This document shows, one piece after another, positions 8,211 through 16,514 of a stretch of 64,000 nucleotides of DNA; position 1 is the first letter of the stretch, and the number at the start of each line of letters is the position of its first letter. The position numbers and the translations under genes are program-made. The notes under the pieces were generated by a model. That model ran no database searches, had not been told where the DNA came from, and worked only from the letters and a program-made list of their open reading frames with translations. Source of the stretch: JACCZX01 sp963807155 (GTDB lineage: Bacteria; Pseudomonadota; Gammaproteobacteria; Burkholderiales; Burkholderiaceae_F); contig CAWEAZ010000032.1 of the NCBI GenBank assembly GCA_963807155.1, forward strand, positions 104,673-168,672. Reading direction: 5' to 3'.

Positions 8211-9650
8211 ATGCCGCTCGACTTTCTTCCCAGCGCACTCGACCTGGCGCGTTTCCAGTTCGCCTTTACGATCGTGTGGCATTTCCTGTTTCCGGCATTC
8301 ACGATCGGGCTCGCGAGCTATCTCGCCGTCCTCGAAGCCCGATGGCTGTGGACGGGTGACGAGGTTTATCTCGATACGTTTCGCTACTGGCTTCGCATCT
8401 TCGCGATCGCTTTCGCAATGGGTGTCGTCTCGGGCATCGTGATGTCGTATCAGTTCGGCACGAACTGGTCGGTATTCGCCGACCGCACGTCGGCAGTGAT
8501 CGGCCCGTTGCTCGGATACGAAGTACTGACGGCGTTTTTCCTCGAGGCGGGCTTCCTCGGCGTGATGCTGTTCGGACTGAACCGCGTCGGCAAGCACCTG
8601 CACTTTGTTGCCACGTGCCTGGTCGCGGGCGGTACGTTGCTGTCGGCGTTCTGGATCCTCGCAGCCAATTCATGGATGCAAACGCCCGCCGGTCACAGCC
8701 TCGGCGCAGACGGCCGGTTCATGCCGGAAAGCTTTTTCGAGATCATCTTCAACCCGTCGTTTCCCTATCGCTTCGCGCATTCGGTGACTGCTGCATATCT
8801 GACGACGGCATTCATCGTCAGCGCGGTCGGCGCCTACCATCTGCTGCGCGATGCAACGAATCCCCGCGCGCGCGTGATGTTCTCGATGGCGATGTGGATG
8901 GCCGCGATCGTCGCACCGCTTCAACTTGTGATCGGCGATCTGCACGGCGTCAACACGTTCGAGCACCAGCCTGCGAAGGTGGCCGCGATGGAAGGCCACT
9001 TCGAGACAGAGCGCGGCGCACCTGCGATCCTGTTCGGCCTGCCCGATGCGCAAGCGGGAGAAACGCGCGCGCAGATTGCAATCCCGGGACTCGCAAGCCT
9101 GTATCTGACGCACGACTGGAACGGCGAAGTTAGGGGATTGAAGGCTTTCCCGCGCGAGAACTGGCCGACCAATATTCCGCTCGTGTTCTGGTCGTTTCGA
9201 GTCATGGTCGGCATCGGCCTGCTGATGATCGCGCTCGGCCTTGTCTCGCTGATCCTGCGATGGCGCGGTCGCCTCTTCAACACGCGATGGCTGTTGCGCT
9301 GGGCGGTCGCGATGGGCCCGTCGGGGCTCATCGCCGTCACCGCTGGTTGGATTGTTACCGAATGCGGACGGCAACCGTTTACCGTCTACGGCCTTCTGCG
9401 CACGGCAGACAGTGTGTCGCCGATTGGCCAGCCGGGTGTTGCAGCGTCGCTAGCTGTTTTTATCGTGGCGTACTTCGTCGTTTTCGGCGCCGGCATCTGG
9501 TTTTTGTTTCGGCTCTTCGGCCAGGCACCGCAACCGCACCAACCGGGCGTGCTCCCGGGCCAGCCGGTGCGCACCGCCGGCATTACGCCTGCACCAGCAC
9601 TTGTCGACAGCCCGCCTCGTACCGGGCTTGCTGCAGGACCTGCGGACTGA
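8211..9650 (+). CDS. cydA: Cytochrome bd-type quinol oxidase subunit I
   Basis: A 479-residue membrane protein. LARFQFAFTIVWHFLFPAFTIGLASY holds the N-terminal haem-ligand His. GYEVLTAFFLEAGFLGVMLFG and WMQTPAGHSLGADGRFMPESFFEII are typical subunit I helices and loop. The family motif GRQPFTVYGLLRT is near residue 387. The quinol-binding loop is short, as in the CIO/CioA-type (Q-loop-short) bd oxidases. Subunit I carries haems b558, b595 and d and oxidises quinol at low oxygen. The cydB start lies 2 bp after the stop. No bd assembly genes (cydDC) are present in the window. Confidence 0.95.
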   Translation: MPLDFLPSALDLARFQFAFTIVWHFLFPAFTIGLASYLAVLEARWLWTGDEVYLDTFRYWLRIFAIAFAMGVVSGIVMSYQFGTNWSVFADRTSAVIGPLLGYEVLTAFFLEAGFLGVMLFGLNRVGKHLHFVATCLVAGGTLLSAFWILAANSWMQTPAGHSLGADGRFMPESFFEIIFNPSFPYRFAHSVTAAYLTTAFIVSAVGAYHLLRDATNPRARVMFSMAMWMAAIVAPLQLVIGDLHGVNTFEHQPAKVAAMEGHFETERGAPAILFGLPDAQAGETRAQIAIPGLASLYLTHDWNGEVRGLKAFPRENWPTNIPLVFWSFRVMVGIGLLMIALGLVSLILRWRGRLFNTRWLLRWAVAMGPSGLIAVTAGWIVTECGRQPFTVYGLLRTADSVSPIGQPGVAASLAVFIVAYFVVFGAGIWFLFRLFGQAPQPHQPGVLPGQPVRTAGITPAPALVDSPPRTGLAAGPAD

Positions 9651-9652
9651 CG

Positions 9653-10663
9653 ATGACGCTCGACCTGACTTTGATCTGGGCCTTTCTGATTGCGACCGCA
9701 GTCTTTCTTTACGTTTGCATGGACGGCTTCGATCTCGGTGTAGGCATCCTCTTTCCAGCGGTGCACGACCGCGCAGAGCGCGACGTGATGGTCAACTCAG
9801 TGGCGCCGGTGTGGGACGGTAATGAGACATGGCTGGTTCTCGGCGGCGGCGGCCTGTTTGCCGTGTTCCCGCTCGCCTACGCGACGATCTTTCCTGCGCT
9901 CTATATGCCGTTGATACTGATGCTGATCGCGCTCGTGTTTCGCGGTGTCGCGTTCGAGATGCGGTTTCGCGTTGAGGGTGAGGGACCGCGTCTGCGCTGG
10001 GACAGGTCGTTCTCCTGGGGTAGCTATGCGGCCGCGTTCTGCCAAGGCATTTGCCTCGGCGCGTTGGTCCAGGGAATCCGTGTCGAGGGTCGCGCGTACG
10101 CGGGCGGATGGTGGGATTGGCTGACGCCGTTCAGCGTTGTGACGGGCCTCGCACTCGTTGCGGGTTATGGACTGCTGGGTGCCTGCTGGCTTATCTGGAA
10201 AACGGAAGGCGAACTGCAGGCGCGCTTTCGCACGCTTGCACGGAAGCTTGGGTTTGCGACGCTGGCGTTTATTGGGATCGTGTCGATTGCGATGCCGTTT
10301 TTGCAGGAGGCCTTTCGTGCGCGCTGGTTCAGCTGGCCCACGATGCTTTTCGCCGCGCCAGTTCCTATCCTCGTGCTGCTGTTGGCGTGGCGGTTTTTAA
10401 GCGCGCTGCAGCGGCGCGAGGAGATCGCACCGTTTCTATGCGCGCTCGGCTTGTTTCTACTGTCATACATCGGCCTTTGCATCAGCCTGTGGCCCTATAT
10501 CGTTCCTCCCAGCATCACGATTTGGCAGGCGGCAACGGCACCAGCTTCGCAGATGTTCTTGCTGATCGGCACCCTGTTCCTCTTGCCGCTGATTCTCGTT
10601 TACACCGGGTATGTGTACTGGCTATTTCGCGGCAAGGTGACAAGCGCGCATGGCTACCACTGA
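9653..10663 (+). CDS. cydB: Cytochrome bd-type quinol oxidase subunit II
   Basis: ATG 9653 follows the cydA TGA by 2 bp. The 336-residue protein starts MTLDLTLIWAFLIATAVFLYVCMDGFDLGVGIL, the classic CydB N-terminus. It contains VWDGNETWLVLGGGGLFAVFP and several further membrane helices, ending GTLFLLPLILVYTGYVYWLF. CydB is the structural partner of CydA. The frame extends upstream of 9653 inside cydA, but ATG 9653 gives the family N-terminus. The next small gene overlaps its 3' end by 14 bp. Confidence 0.95.
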   Translation: MTLDLTLIWAFLIATAVFLYVCMDGFDLGVGILFPAVHDRAERDVMVNSVAPVWDGNETWLVLGGGGLFAVFPLAYATIFPALYMPLILMLIALVFRGVAFEMRFRVEGEGPRLRWDRSFSWGSYAAAFCQGICLGALVQGIRVEGRAYAGGWWDWLTPFSVVTGLALVAGYGLLGACWLIWKTEGELQARFRTLARKLGFATLAFIGIVSIAMPFLQEAFRARWFSWPTMLFAAPVPILVLLLAWRFLSALQRREEIAPFLCALGLFLLSYIGLCISLWPYIVPPSITIWQAATAPASQMFLLIGTLFLLPLILVYTGYVYWLFRGKVTSAHGYH

Positions 10664-10772
10664 CACGCCGCATTTGGCCCGGCGTCTGGTCTGGTTCGCC
10701 ATTTTGTGGGCGGGTGGTGTCGGCGCCGTAGCGGCAGTCGCGTTCGTGCTCCGCCTGTTTCTAAGCCCGTGA
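10650..10772 (+). CDS. Small cytochrome bd accessory membrane subunit (DUF2474/CydX-like)
   Basis: A 40-residue protein beginning MATTDTPHLARRLVWFAILW, with one membrane helix (about residues 14-36). It overlaps the cydB 3' end by 14 bp. Position, length and the RRLVWFxxLWxxGV pattern match the DUF2474 proteins encoded after CioAB-type oxidases, counterparts of E. coli CydX, which stabilises the haem-containing complex. Assignment to DUF2474 is by pattern recognition; the single helix and gene order are seen directly. Confidence 0.75.
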   Translation: MATTDTPHLARRLVWFAILWAGGVGAVAAVAFVLRLFLSP

Positions 10773-10786
10773 ACTGCACGCGTCGC

Positions 10787-12604
10787 CTAGGCTTGGTTCA
10801 AGTTTGCAGCGCGCACCAATGAGGCTTTGATTTTCACCGGGTCAGACTGGCGCAACACTCGCGTGGCCAGTCGTGCGGAATCCTTCGTCGACAACGTGAA
10901 CAGCCTTTCCTTAAGCGGCAGGATCTGCGACGGGTGCATCGAATACTGACGCAGCCCCATGCCGAGCAGAAGCTCAGTCATTTCCAGTTCACCCGCAAGC
11001 TCACCGCAGATCGACACCGGCGCCCTTGCCCTTTTGCATTCCTTGATCGTGTAAGCAATCAGCCGCAGCACGGCTGGGTGCAGGTGATCGTACAAATGTG
11101 CAACGCTCGAATCCGCACGATCGATCGCAAGCGTGTACTGAATCAGATCGTTGGTACCGATCGACAGGAACTTCAGCTTCTTCACCAGTTGCGGTACTGA
11201 AAGCGCCGCGGCGGGCACTTCGACCATGCCGCCGATTTGCACGCGGCCGTCGTACTTGCGCTTCCTTTCGCGTAGTTGCTGTTTCGCCTGGGCGACAAAC
11301 GCGAGCGCCTGCTCGACTTCGTGCATGTGGGCCAGCATCGGCACCAGGATGCGAACTGTGCCGACTTCGGACGCTCGCAGGATCGCGCGCAATTGCGTCA
11401 GAAACAACTCGGGGTACGCAAGGCAGTAACGGATCGCACGTAAACCGAGCGCAGGGTTCGACTCCGGGCGCGGGGCGCCTCGTCCCATTCCAAGGGTCTC
11501 TCGCGCAGCTTCGTTCAGCACCTTATCGGCACCGATGTCGAGTGTGCGAATCACGACCGGCTTGCCCTTCATTGCTCGCGCAACTTTGGCGTACGCCTCG
11601 TACTGCTCGTCTTCGGTCGGCAGCTCGTCGCGATCCATGAACAAAAACTCGGAACGAAACAGGCCGATGCCGTCAGCGCCCGCTTCGAGCGCGTCACGTG
11701 CGTCTTCCGGAAGTTCGATGTTCGCCTGCAGCTCGATCGCGATGCCATCTTGGGTGCGGGCGATCTTGCCTTTTAACTTGCGCAGCTGAACACGATGCTC
11801 GCTTTCGTCGCGTACACGCTTGCCGAACTCGGCCAGCTCTTCATCGCTCGGATTGACGATGACAGCGTCAAAATCGGCGTCGATAACGACGAGGTCACCT
11901 TCTTGGATGACGCTGCGCGCATTTTCGGCGCCGACGATCGCCGGCAAGCCGAGGCTACGGGCGAGAATCGCGGTGTGCGATGTCGGGCCGCCGAGCTCGG
12001 TGACGAATCCTGCAAGGTCGACATCGGCTCGGTCCTTCAAGTGCAACACGTCGGCCGGAGCGAGGTCCTGTGCGATCAATATCAAGCGCTCGCCTGGTGC
12101 TAGTTGCTTGGTAAATGCGACGCGCGTGGGGCGCCCACCCGCCAGCGCATTGACGACACGCTCGACCACCTGCCGCACGTCGGTCGACCGCTCGCGCAGA
12201 TATTCGTCGTCGATTGCATCGAACTGCTTGACCAGCTGCTCGAGCTGAATCGTCAGCGCCCACTCGGCATTGATTAGTCGGCCACGAATCAGATCGCGTG
12301 GGGCGTCGGCGAGTAATGCATCGCCGAGGATCAATCGGTGCAGATCCAGAAACGCGCGTACTTCGCTCGGCGCATTAGGTGCGATGCCCGCCTTGAGCTC
12401 ATCCAGCTCTTCGCGCACGACGTTGAATGCAGTGGTCAAGCGTCCGATTTCGTGCAGCACGTCGCGCCGCTCGATCGTGTACTGGCGAACGTCAAGTTCC
12501 GACGGCGCGAGCAGATGCGCACGGCCGACCGCGATTCCGTTCGTTACGCCGCTTCCGGCGAGCGACCCACGGCGGCGCTCGGCCACGTTGCCTTCGCTAG
12601 CCAT
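10787..12604 (-). CDS. ptsI: PTS Enzyme I (phosphoenolpyruvate-protein phosphotransferase)
   Basis: A 605-residue Enzyme I. The phosphorylated His210 lies in ELGGPTSHTAILARS. The PEP-binding barrel includes GIGLFRSEFLFMDRD, and the C-terminal SICGELAGE carries the conserved Cys. It takes phosphate from PEP and passes it to HPr. It is the last gene of gshA-gshB-EIIA-HPr-EI, with its start overlapping the HPr 3' end by 8 bp. No sugar-specific EIIB or EIIC is present, so this branch is probably regulatory. It converges with the cyd operon, only 14 bp apart. Confidence 0.95.
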   Translation of the reverse strand: MASEGNVAERRRGSLAGSGVTNGIAVGRAHLLAPSELDVRQYTIERRDVLHEIGRLTTAFNVVREELDELKAGIAPNAPSEVRAFLDLHRLILGDALLADAPRDLIRGRLINAEWALTIQLEQLVKQFDAIDDEYLRERSTDVRQVVERVVNALAGGRPTRVAFTKQLAPGERLILIAQDLAPADVLHLKDRADVDLAGFVTELGGPTSHTAILARSLGLPAIVGAENARSVIQEGDLVVIDADFDAVIVNPSDEELAEFGKRVRDESEHRVQLRKLKGKIARTQDGIAIELQANIELPEDARDALEAGADGIGLFRSEFLFMDRDELPTEDEQYEAYAKVARAMKGKPVVIRTLDIGADKVLNEAARETLGMGRGAPRPESNPALGLRAIRYCLAYPELFLTQLRAILRASEVGTVRILVPMLAHMHEVEQALAFVAQAKQQLRERKRKYDGRVQIGGMVEVPAAALSVPQLVKKLKFLSIGTNDLIQYTLAIDRADSSVAHLYDHLHPAVLRLIAYTIKECKRARAPVSICGELAGELEMTELLLGMGLRQYSMHPSQILPLKERLFTLSTKDSARLATRVLRQSDPVKIKASLVRAANLNQA

Positions 12605-12869
12605 GCACTTCGCCGAACCCCGAAGAAATCAAGGCTCCAATCGCATCCAGCGCCTGCTGCTCGTCGGGTCCCTCAGCGTCGACCGTCACCGTCGAACCCG
12701 GGCCGGCTGCCAGCATCATCACGCCCATGATCGATTTCGCATTCACCCGACGTCCGTTCTTGGCGATGAACACCTCGCTCTCATAGCGCCCCGCGATCTG
12801 CGTCAACTGTGCCGACGGGCGCGCGTGAAGACCGAGCTTGTTGTTGATCGTGAAGTCCTTGCGGATCAT
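12597..12869 (-). CDS. ptsH: PTS phosphocarrier protein HPr
   Basis: A 90-residue protein starting MIRKDFTINNKLGLHARPSA. His15 in GLHARPSA is the phosphorylation site and KSIMGVMMLAA is the region around residue 46. A frame extension upstream to 12956 overlaps the EIIA gene and is not HPr-like, so ATG at 12869 is chosen. The gene overlaps EIIA by 4 bp and ptsI by 8 bp. HPr relays phosphate from Enzyme I to EIIA. Confidence 0.95.
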   Translation of the reverse strand: MIRKDFTINNKLGLHARPSAQLTQIAGRYESEVFIAKNGRRVNAKSIMGVMMLAAGPGSTVTVDAEGPDEQQALDAIGALISSGFGEVHG

Positions 12870-13267
12870 CGCGTCGCATCGACCTGAAGCATGCCCTGGC
12901 GGCCGCCGGCGAGCGCTTTTTCCGCGACTTCTTCGAGTGGACCGCCGCGATAGCAAACGGCGCGCAGCAGCATCGGAAGGTTGACGCCGGCAAGCACCGC
13001 CACGCGCTCCGATTCTGCAAGCTGCGCAGCGACGTTGCCGGGCGTCGCGCCGAAAGCGTCGGTCAGTATCAGTACGCCTTCACCGCGATCGACTTCCCGC
13101 ACGAGCTCGCGCGCCTGCGCCACCGTGTTCGCGAGGTCGGCATTGCCGGCGACATCGAGTGCGCGCAATTGACGTCGAGCATTCGGCTCGCACGTGTACA
13201 CATGTTCGGCGCACTGGCTCAGCGCACTCGCAAGCGGCGCGTGGGCGATGACCAGGATTCCAACCAT
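12866..13267 (-). CDS. PTS EIIA component, mannose/fructose-subfamily type
   Basis: A 133-residue stand-alone EIIA of the mannose family. It begins MVGILVIAHAPLASAL with the phosphorylatable His9, followed by ILTDAFGATPGN and VLAGVNLPMLLRAV, both typical of EIIA-Man domains. No fused or adjacent IIB or IIC exists. In betaproteobacteria this EIIA-HPr-EI set is generally considered a regulatory phosphorelay linked to carbon storage and nitrogen sensing. Its start abuts the gshB stop, so it is part of the glutathione operon. Confidence 0.9.
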   Translation of the reverse strand: MVGILVIAHAPLASALSQCAEHVYTCEPNARRQLRALDVAGNADLANTVAQARELVREVDRGEGVLILTDAFGATPGNVAAQLAESERVAVLAGVNLPMLLRAVCYRGGPLEEVAEKALAGGRQGMLQVDATR

Positions 13268-14223
13268 TATTTCTTCACCGCCTTCTCGAGCTCGTCGATA
13301 AACATCCCAGCGACGTTAAAGCCTGCCTGCCCCTCAATTTCCACGAAGCACGTCGGGCTGGTGACGTTGATCTCGGTCAGGTGATCGCCGATTACGTCGA
13401 GTCCGAGCAACATCAATCCGCGCGGCAGCAACGCTCGACCCACCGCACGCGCAATCTTCTCGTCATGCTTGGTCAGCGGCTGCGCTCTGCCGTTACCACC
13501 GGCGGCAAGATTGCCGCGCGTTTCTCCTGGCGCCGGAATGCGAGCCAGGCAGAACGGCACCGGCTCACCGCCAATCACCAAAATGCGCTTGTCGCCTTCG
13601 TTGATCTCAGGAATAAATTGCTGCGCCATCACGGTGCGCTGGCCGTGCTGTGTGACGGCCTCGAGAATCGAGCCGGCGTTCAAATCGCCTGGCTGCAAAC
13701 GAAAAACGCCGGCGCCGCCCATGCCGTCGATAGGCTTGACGATGATGTCGCCTTGCTCAGCCCAGAAACTTCGAATGCCCGGAATGCTGCGTGTCACCAG
13801 CGTCGGCACCGCATATTGCGGGAACTCGAGTACCGCGAGCTTTTCGTTGTGATCGCGCAGCGCCTGTGGATCGTTGATCACGTGAGCGCCTTGCGCCACC
13901 GCGCGCGACAGCAACAGCGTCGCATTCAGGAATTCGACGTCGAACGGCGGATCCTTGCGCATCAGCACCCCGTCGTAAAAGTTCAGCGGGTGATCACGCA
14001 GCCCCTGATCGACATACCAAGGGTCGGGCTGCTGAGTGATCTGAAGCTGATGCGACTGCATGCGCACCAGGCCATCGTGACTGTCGAACGACAGCTCGGC
14101 AGGCGTGCCGGCGTGCACGATGTGACCGCGACGCGCAGCTTCGCGCATCATCGCCACCGTCGAGTCCTTGTATTCCTTCAGGTGGTCAAGCGGATCGACG
14201 ATAAACAGCCAAGTTAACGCCAT
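13267..14223 (-). CDS. gshB: Glutathione synthetase
   Basis: A 318-residue ATP-grasp enzyme: MALTWLFIVDPLDHLKEYKDST, then MRKDPPFDVEF, VKPIDGMGGAGVFR (ATP-grasp loop), and GLMLLGLDVIGDHLTEINVTSPTCF near the C-terminus. These are hallmark GshB motifs. It joins gamma-glutamylcysteine and glycine, using ATP. It lies 38 bp after gshA, and its stop overlaps the EIIA start region. The intact frame and normal length give high confidence. Confidence 0.96.
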   Translation of the reverse strand: MALTWLFIVDPLDHLKEYKDSTVAMMREAARRGHIVHAGTPAELSFDSHDGLVRMQSHQLQITQQPDPWYVDQGLRDHPLNFYDGVLMRKDPPFDVEFLNATLLLSRAVAQGAHVINDPQALRDHNEKLAVLEFPQYAVPTLVTRSIPGIRSFWAEQGDIIVKPIDGMGGAGVFRLQPGDLNAGSILEAVTQHGQRTVMAQQFIPEINEGDKRILVIGGEPVPFCLARIPAPGETRGNLAAGGNGRAQPLTKHDEKIARAVGRALLPRGLMLLGLDVIGDHLTEINVTSPTCFVEIEGQAGFNVAGMFIDELEKAVKK

Positions 14224-14261
14224 GCGTTGCCGCCAAAGCTCGGAAGCGATGCTGCGACGAG

Positions 14262-15746
14262 CTAGCCCGCGATCGCAGCGGCAAGTGCCGCTGACGGCGC
14301 TGGCTCGTCGAGTAGTTTCGACGCCGTGACCTCGAGCTCGATAGCGGCTGCCAGCAGCGCGAGACGTGCGATCACGCCATACGAGTAAAAGCGGTTGGGC
14401 GCACTGTCGCCGGCCTGCGCACTGCAGTCCGGCAGATTGCAGCTGTCGGAAAAAGCCAGCGGAACAAAGTGCATTCCGGGTGCATTCAGGTTCTGGTCGG
14501 GTCCCCGATCGGTATGCACGCGATAAAAGCCCCCCACCACGTAACGGTCGATCATGTAGACGACAGGTTCAGCCGCCGCGCCGCCGACGTTCTCGCGGGT
14601 CGGCACACCTTCCTGAATGATGACTTCAGTGACTTCAAGGCCTTCCTTGACCACGGCCATTTTGTTGCGCTGTTTGCGATTCAATCCGCGCACTTCGGAT
14701 GCATCGCGCACCGTCATCACGCCCATTCCGTAGGTGCCGGCATCGGCTTTGACCACCACGTACGGCGTATCGGTAATGTCGTACTCACGATATTTCTCGC
14801 GCATGCGCTCCAGCACAAAGTCGATATTGGTCGCCAGACACTCCTCGCCGGAGCGCTCGTGGAAGTTGACTTCACCGCAGCGCCCAAAGTACGGGTTGAT
14901 GAACCAGGGATCGAGTCCGAGCATCTGCGCAAACTCGTCGGCAATCTGGTCGTAAGCGGCAAAGTGATTCGATTTGCGCCGCACCGCCCAGCCCGCCTGG
15001 AGCGGAGGCATCACGATCTGATCGTGCAGCCCGCGCAGAATCGGTGGAATGCCCGACGACAGATCGTTGTTCAGAAGGATCGCACACGGAATGAATCCGT
15101 CGACGCCCAGGTTGTCCCCTTCGCGAACCAGCGGCTCGAGCAACAGTTGATCGCCGTCTTCGAGTGCAATCGGAGTCGGTTGCGTAATGTCCTCCGCCAA
15201 CGAACCCACTCGAACTTCGAGACCGGTCTGCCGCAGGATGCGCACCAGCCGTGCAACATTGGTCAGATAAAACTGGTTGCGCGTATGCCGTTCCGGAATC
15301 AGCAACAGGTTGCGCGCATCCGGGCAGATTCGATCGATCGCGGTTTGTGCCGCCTGCACCGCCGCCGGCAGCATCTGCTCAGACAGGTTGTTGAACCCTC
15401 CCGGGAACAGATTCATGTCGACAGGCGCTAATTTGAACCCCGCATTGCGCAGATCGACCGAGCCGTAAAAAGGCGGCGTGTGGTCCTGCCACTGCAGCCG
15501 GAACCAGCGCTCAATGGCCGGCAACGACTCCAAAATGCGTTGCTCGAGCTGCAGCAACGGCCCGGTCTGCGCGGTCAGTAGGTGCGGAACGGCTGGGTGA
15601 TGAACGGCGGGGTCCGGCACTTTGCACTCGCTCACGAAAAAACGCCGGCCAGTGTAACTCGCACCTTGACCTAACCTATCCTCCGAGCTGGCTACCTGGC
15701 CGCGCGTGCTCGACCAGCTTCGACGCCCTGCGCTCAAACGGGTCAC
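14262..15746 (-). CDS. gshA: Glutamate-cysteine ligase (proteobacterial ATP-grasp-like GshA type)
   Basis: A 494-codon frame. The recognisable protein starts around residue 38 (VSECKVPDPAVHHPAVPHL) and includes SVDLRNAGFKLAPVDMNLFPGGFNNL, LNNDLSSGIPPILRG and VVVKADAGTYGMGVMTV. This is the GshA type seen in Acidithiobacillus and many betaproteobacteria, not the E. coli type. The first 37 residues overlap the upstream unknown gene and look non-native, so the GTG at 15635 is a better start candidate, though no clear ribosome site is seen. It makes gamma-glutamylcysteine, the first step of glutathione synthesis, and gshB follows. Confidence 0.9.
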   Translation of the reverse strand: MTRLSAGRRSWSSTRGQVASSEDRLGQGASYTGRRFFVSECKVPDPAVHHPAVPHLLTAQTGPLLQLEQRILESLPAIERWFRLQWQDHTPPFYGSVDLRNAGFKLAPVDMNLFPGGFNNLSEQMLPAAVQAAQTAIDRICPDARNLLLIPERHTRNQFYLTNVARLVRILRQTGLEVRVGSLAEDITQPTPIALEDGDQLLLEPLVREGDNLGVDGFIPCAILLNNDLSSGIPPILRGLHDQIVMPPLQAGWAVRRKSNHFAAYDQIADEFAQMLGLDPWFINPYFGRCGEVNFHERSGEECLATNIDFVLERMREKYREYDITDTPYVVVKADAGTYGMGVMTVRDASEVRGLNRKQRNKMAVVKEGLEVTEVIIQEGVPTRENVGGAAAEPVVYMIDRYVVGGFYRVHTDRGPDQNLNAPGMHFVPLAFSDSCNLPDCSAQAGDSAPNRFYSYGVIARLALLAAAIELEVTASKLLDEPAPSAALAAAIAG

Positions 15747-16299
15747 GCCTTGCGAGCAACCGCTCCTGACGCACCGAGATCAGACGGTAATGGTGCAGCC
15801 CCGCCAGCAGGTCTTCGACTTCTTGGCAGTCATTGCCGTTCGCTACCCACAGTTCAGGTTCGATGCGGCGCAGATCGAACGCTGCCGAATAGCTGCGCAG
15901 CGTTTTCTGTCCGCGCCGGTCGCTGTACTCATGGAAATATGACAGCGCGAGCTCACGCAGGCTGCGGTAGATCGGATCGCGATACCGCAACACAGCGCCG
16001 TTGGTCTTCGAGATTGCGCCCCAGTGGATTCCGCGACGAAAAAGCGCAACCACATGCGGATAATCGCTTATCGAGCAGTCGAGATGCATCACGAGCGGCG
16101 GCTCGCCGTGTACCCACAACGCGCACGCGGCGAACATCGCACCCTCGATGCAGTGGGCGCGCCGATGCCGCATCACCGAGCGCACCGAGTGGATCGTCTC
16201 GCCACCCAGTTCGTGGTTGATCGGAATCGCGTTAAGGAACGTCTGAATCTTCTGCGGCGTCGCCAGCCGCTGCAGGACCGCGAACTCCGAAGACGTCAA
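15676..16299 (-). CDS. Unknown protein with a transglutaminase-like Cys-His-Asp pattern
   Basis: A 207-residue intact protein. It has HCIEGAMFAACALW around residue 50, then DYPHVVALFRRGIHWGAIS, then LRYRDPIYRSLRELALSYFHEY. The order Cys, His, Asp within a compact segment resembles the transglutaminase-like/papain-like fold; this is inference from residue order, not a verified domain hit. There is no signal peptide or membrane segment, so it is likely cytoplasmic. It lies upstream of gshA on the same strand, separated from amtB by a terminator, so it may begin the gsh-PTS operon. Confidence 0.7.
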   Translation of the reverse strand: MTSSEFAVLQRLATPQKIQTFLNAIPINHELGGETIHSVRSVMRHRRAHCIEGAMFAACALWVHGEPPLVMHLDCSISDYPHVVALFRRGIHWGAISKTNGAVLRYRDPIYRSLRELALSYFHEYSDRRGQKTLRSYSAAFDLRRIEPELWVANGNDCQEVEDLLAGLHHYRLISVRQERLLARRDPFERRASKLVEHARPGSQLGG

Positions 16300-16379
16300 C
16301 GCCAGATCCTCGCGGCGTGCAAACCGGCGTAATGAGGTGCGCTTCAGGGCACTCGATTATGCCGGCGGCATAATTCAAC

Positions 16380-16407
16380 AAAAAAAGGGCACCTCGGCGA
16401 GGTGCCC
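16380..16407 (-). terminator. Rho-independent terminator of the torF-glnK-amtB operon
   Basis: A perfect 9-bp stem (gggcacctc 16387-16395 pairing with gaggtgccc 16399-16407) has a 3-nt loop. On the - strand it is followed by seven T (16380-16386 read in reverse). It lies about 110 bp past the amtB stop and separates the nitrogen operon from the gsh-PTS genes. Confidence 0.9.
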
Positions 16408-16484
16408 TGAAAGTCCGCCTGTACGTTCGGTACGTGGACCAAATGCGATCCGGCGAGCTAGGGAGACACAACCTTTGTTAAAGC

Positions 16485-16510
16485 CGCGCGTGGTGCCCCG
16501 ACCACGCGCG
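16485..16510 (-). other. GC-rich stem-loop immediately after amtB
   Basis: A perfect 10-bp inverted repeat (cgcgcgtggt 16485-16494 and accacgcgcg 16501-16510) with a 6-nt loop starts 5 bp past the amtB stop. There is no good T-tract, so it is more likely an mRNA 3'-end stabiliser or a partial terminator than the main terminator, which lies further downstream. Confidence 0.6.
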
Positions 16511-16514
16511 TCTC

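Noticed and set aside
8670..9374. 234-codon - strand frame opposite cydA
   Set aside because: Composition is that of an antisense shadow; cydA is unambiguous.
14469..15431. Long open frame on the + strand opposite gshA
   Set aside because: It mirrors gshA, has no recognisable domain, and is His/Arg/Gln-rich as expected for the complement of a high-GC gene.
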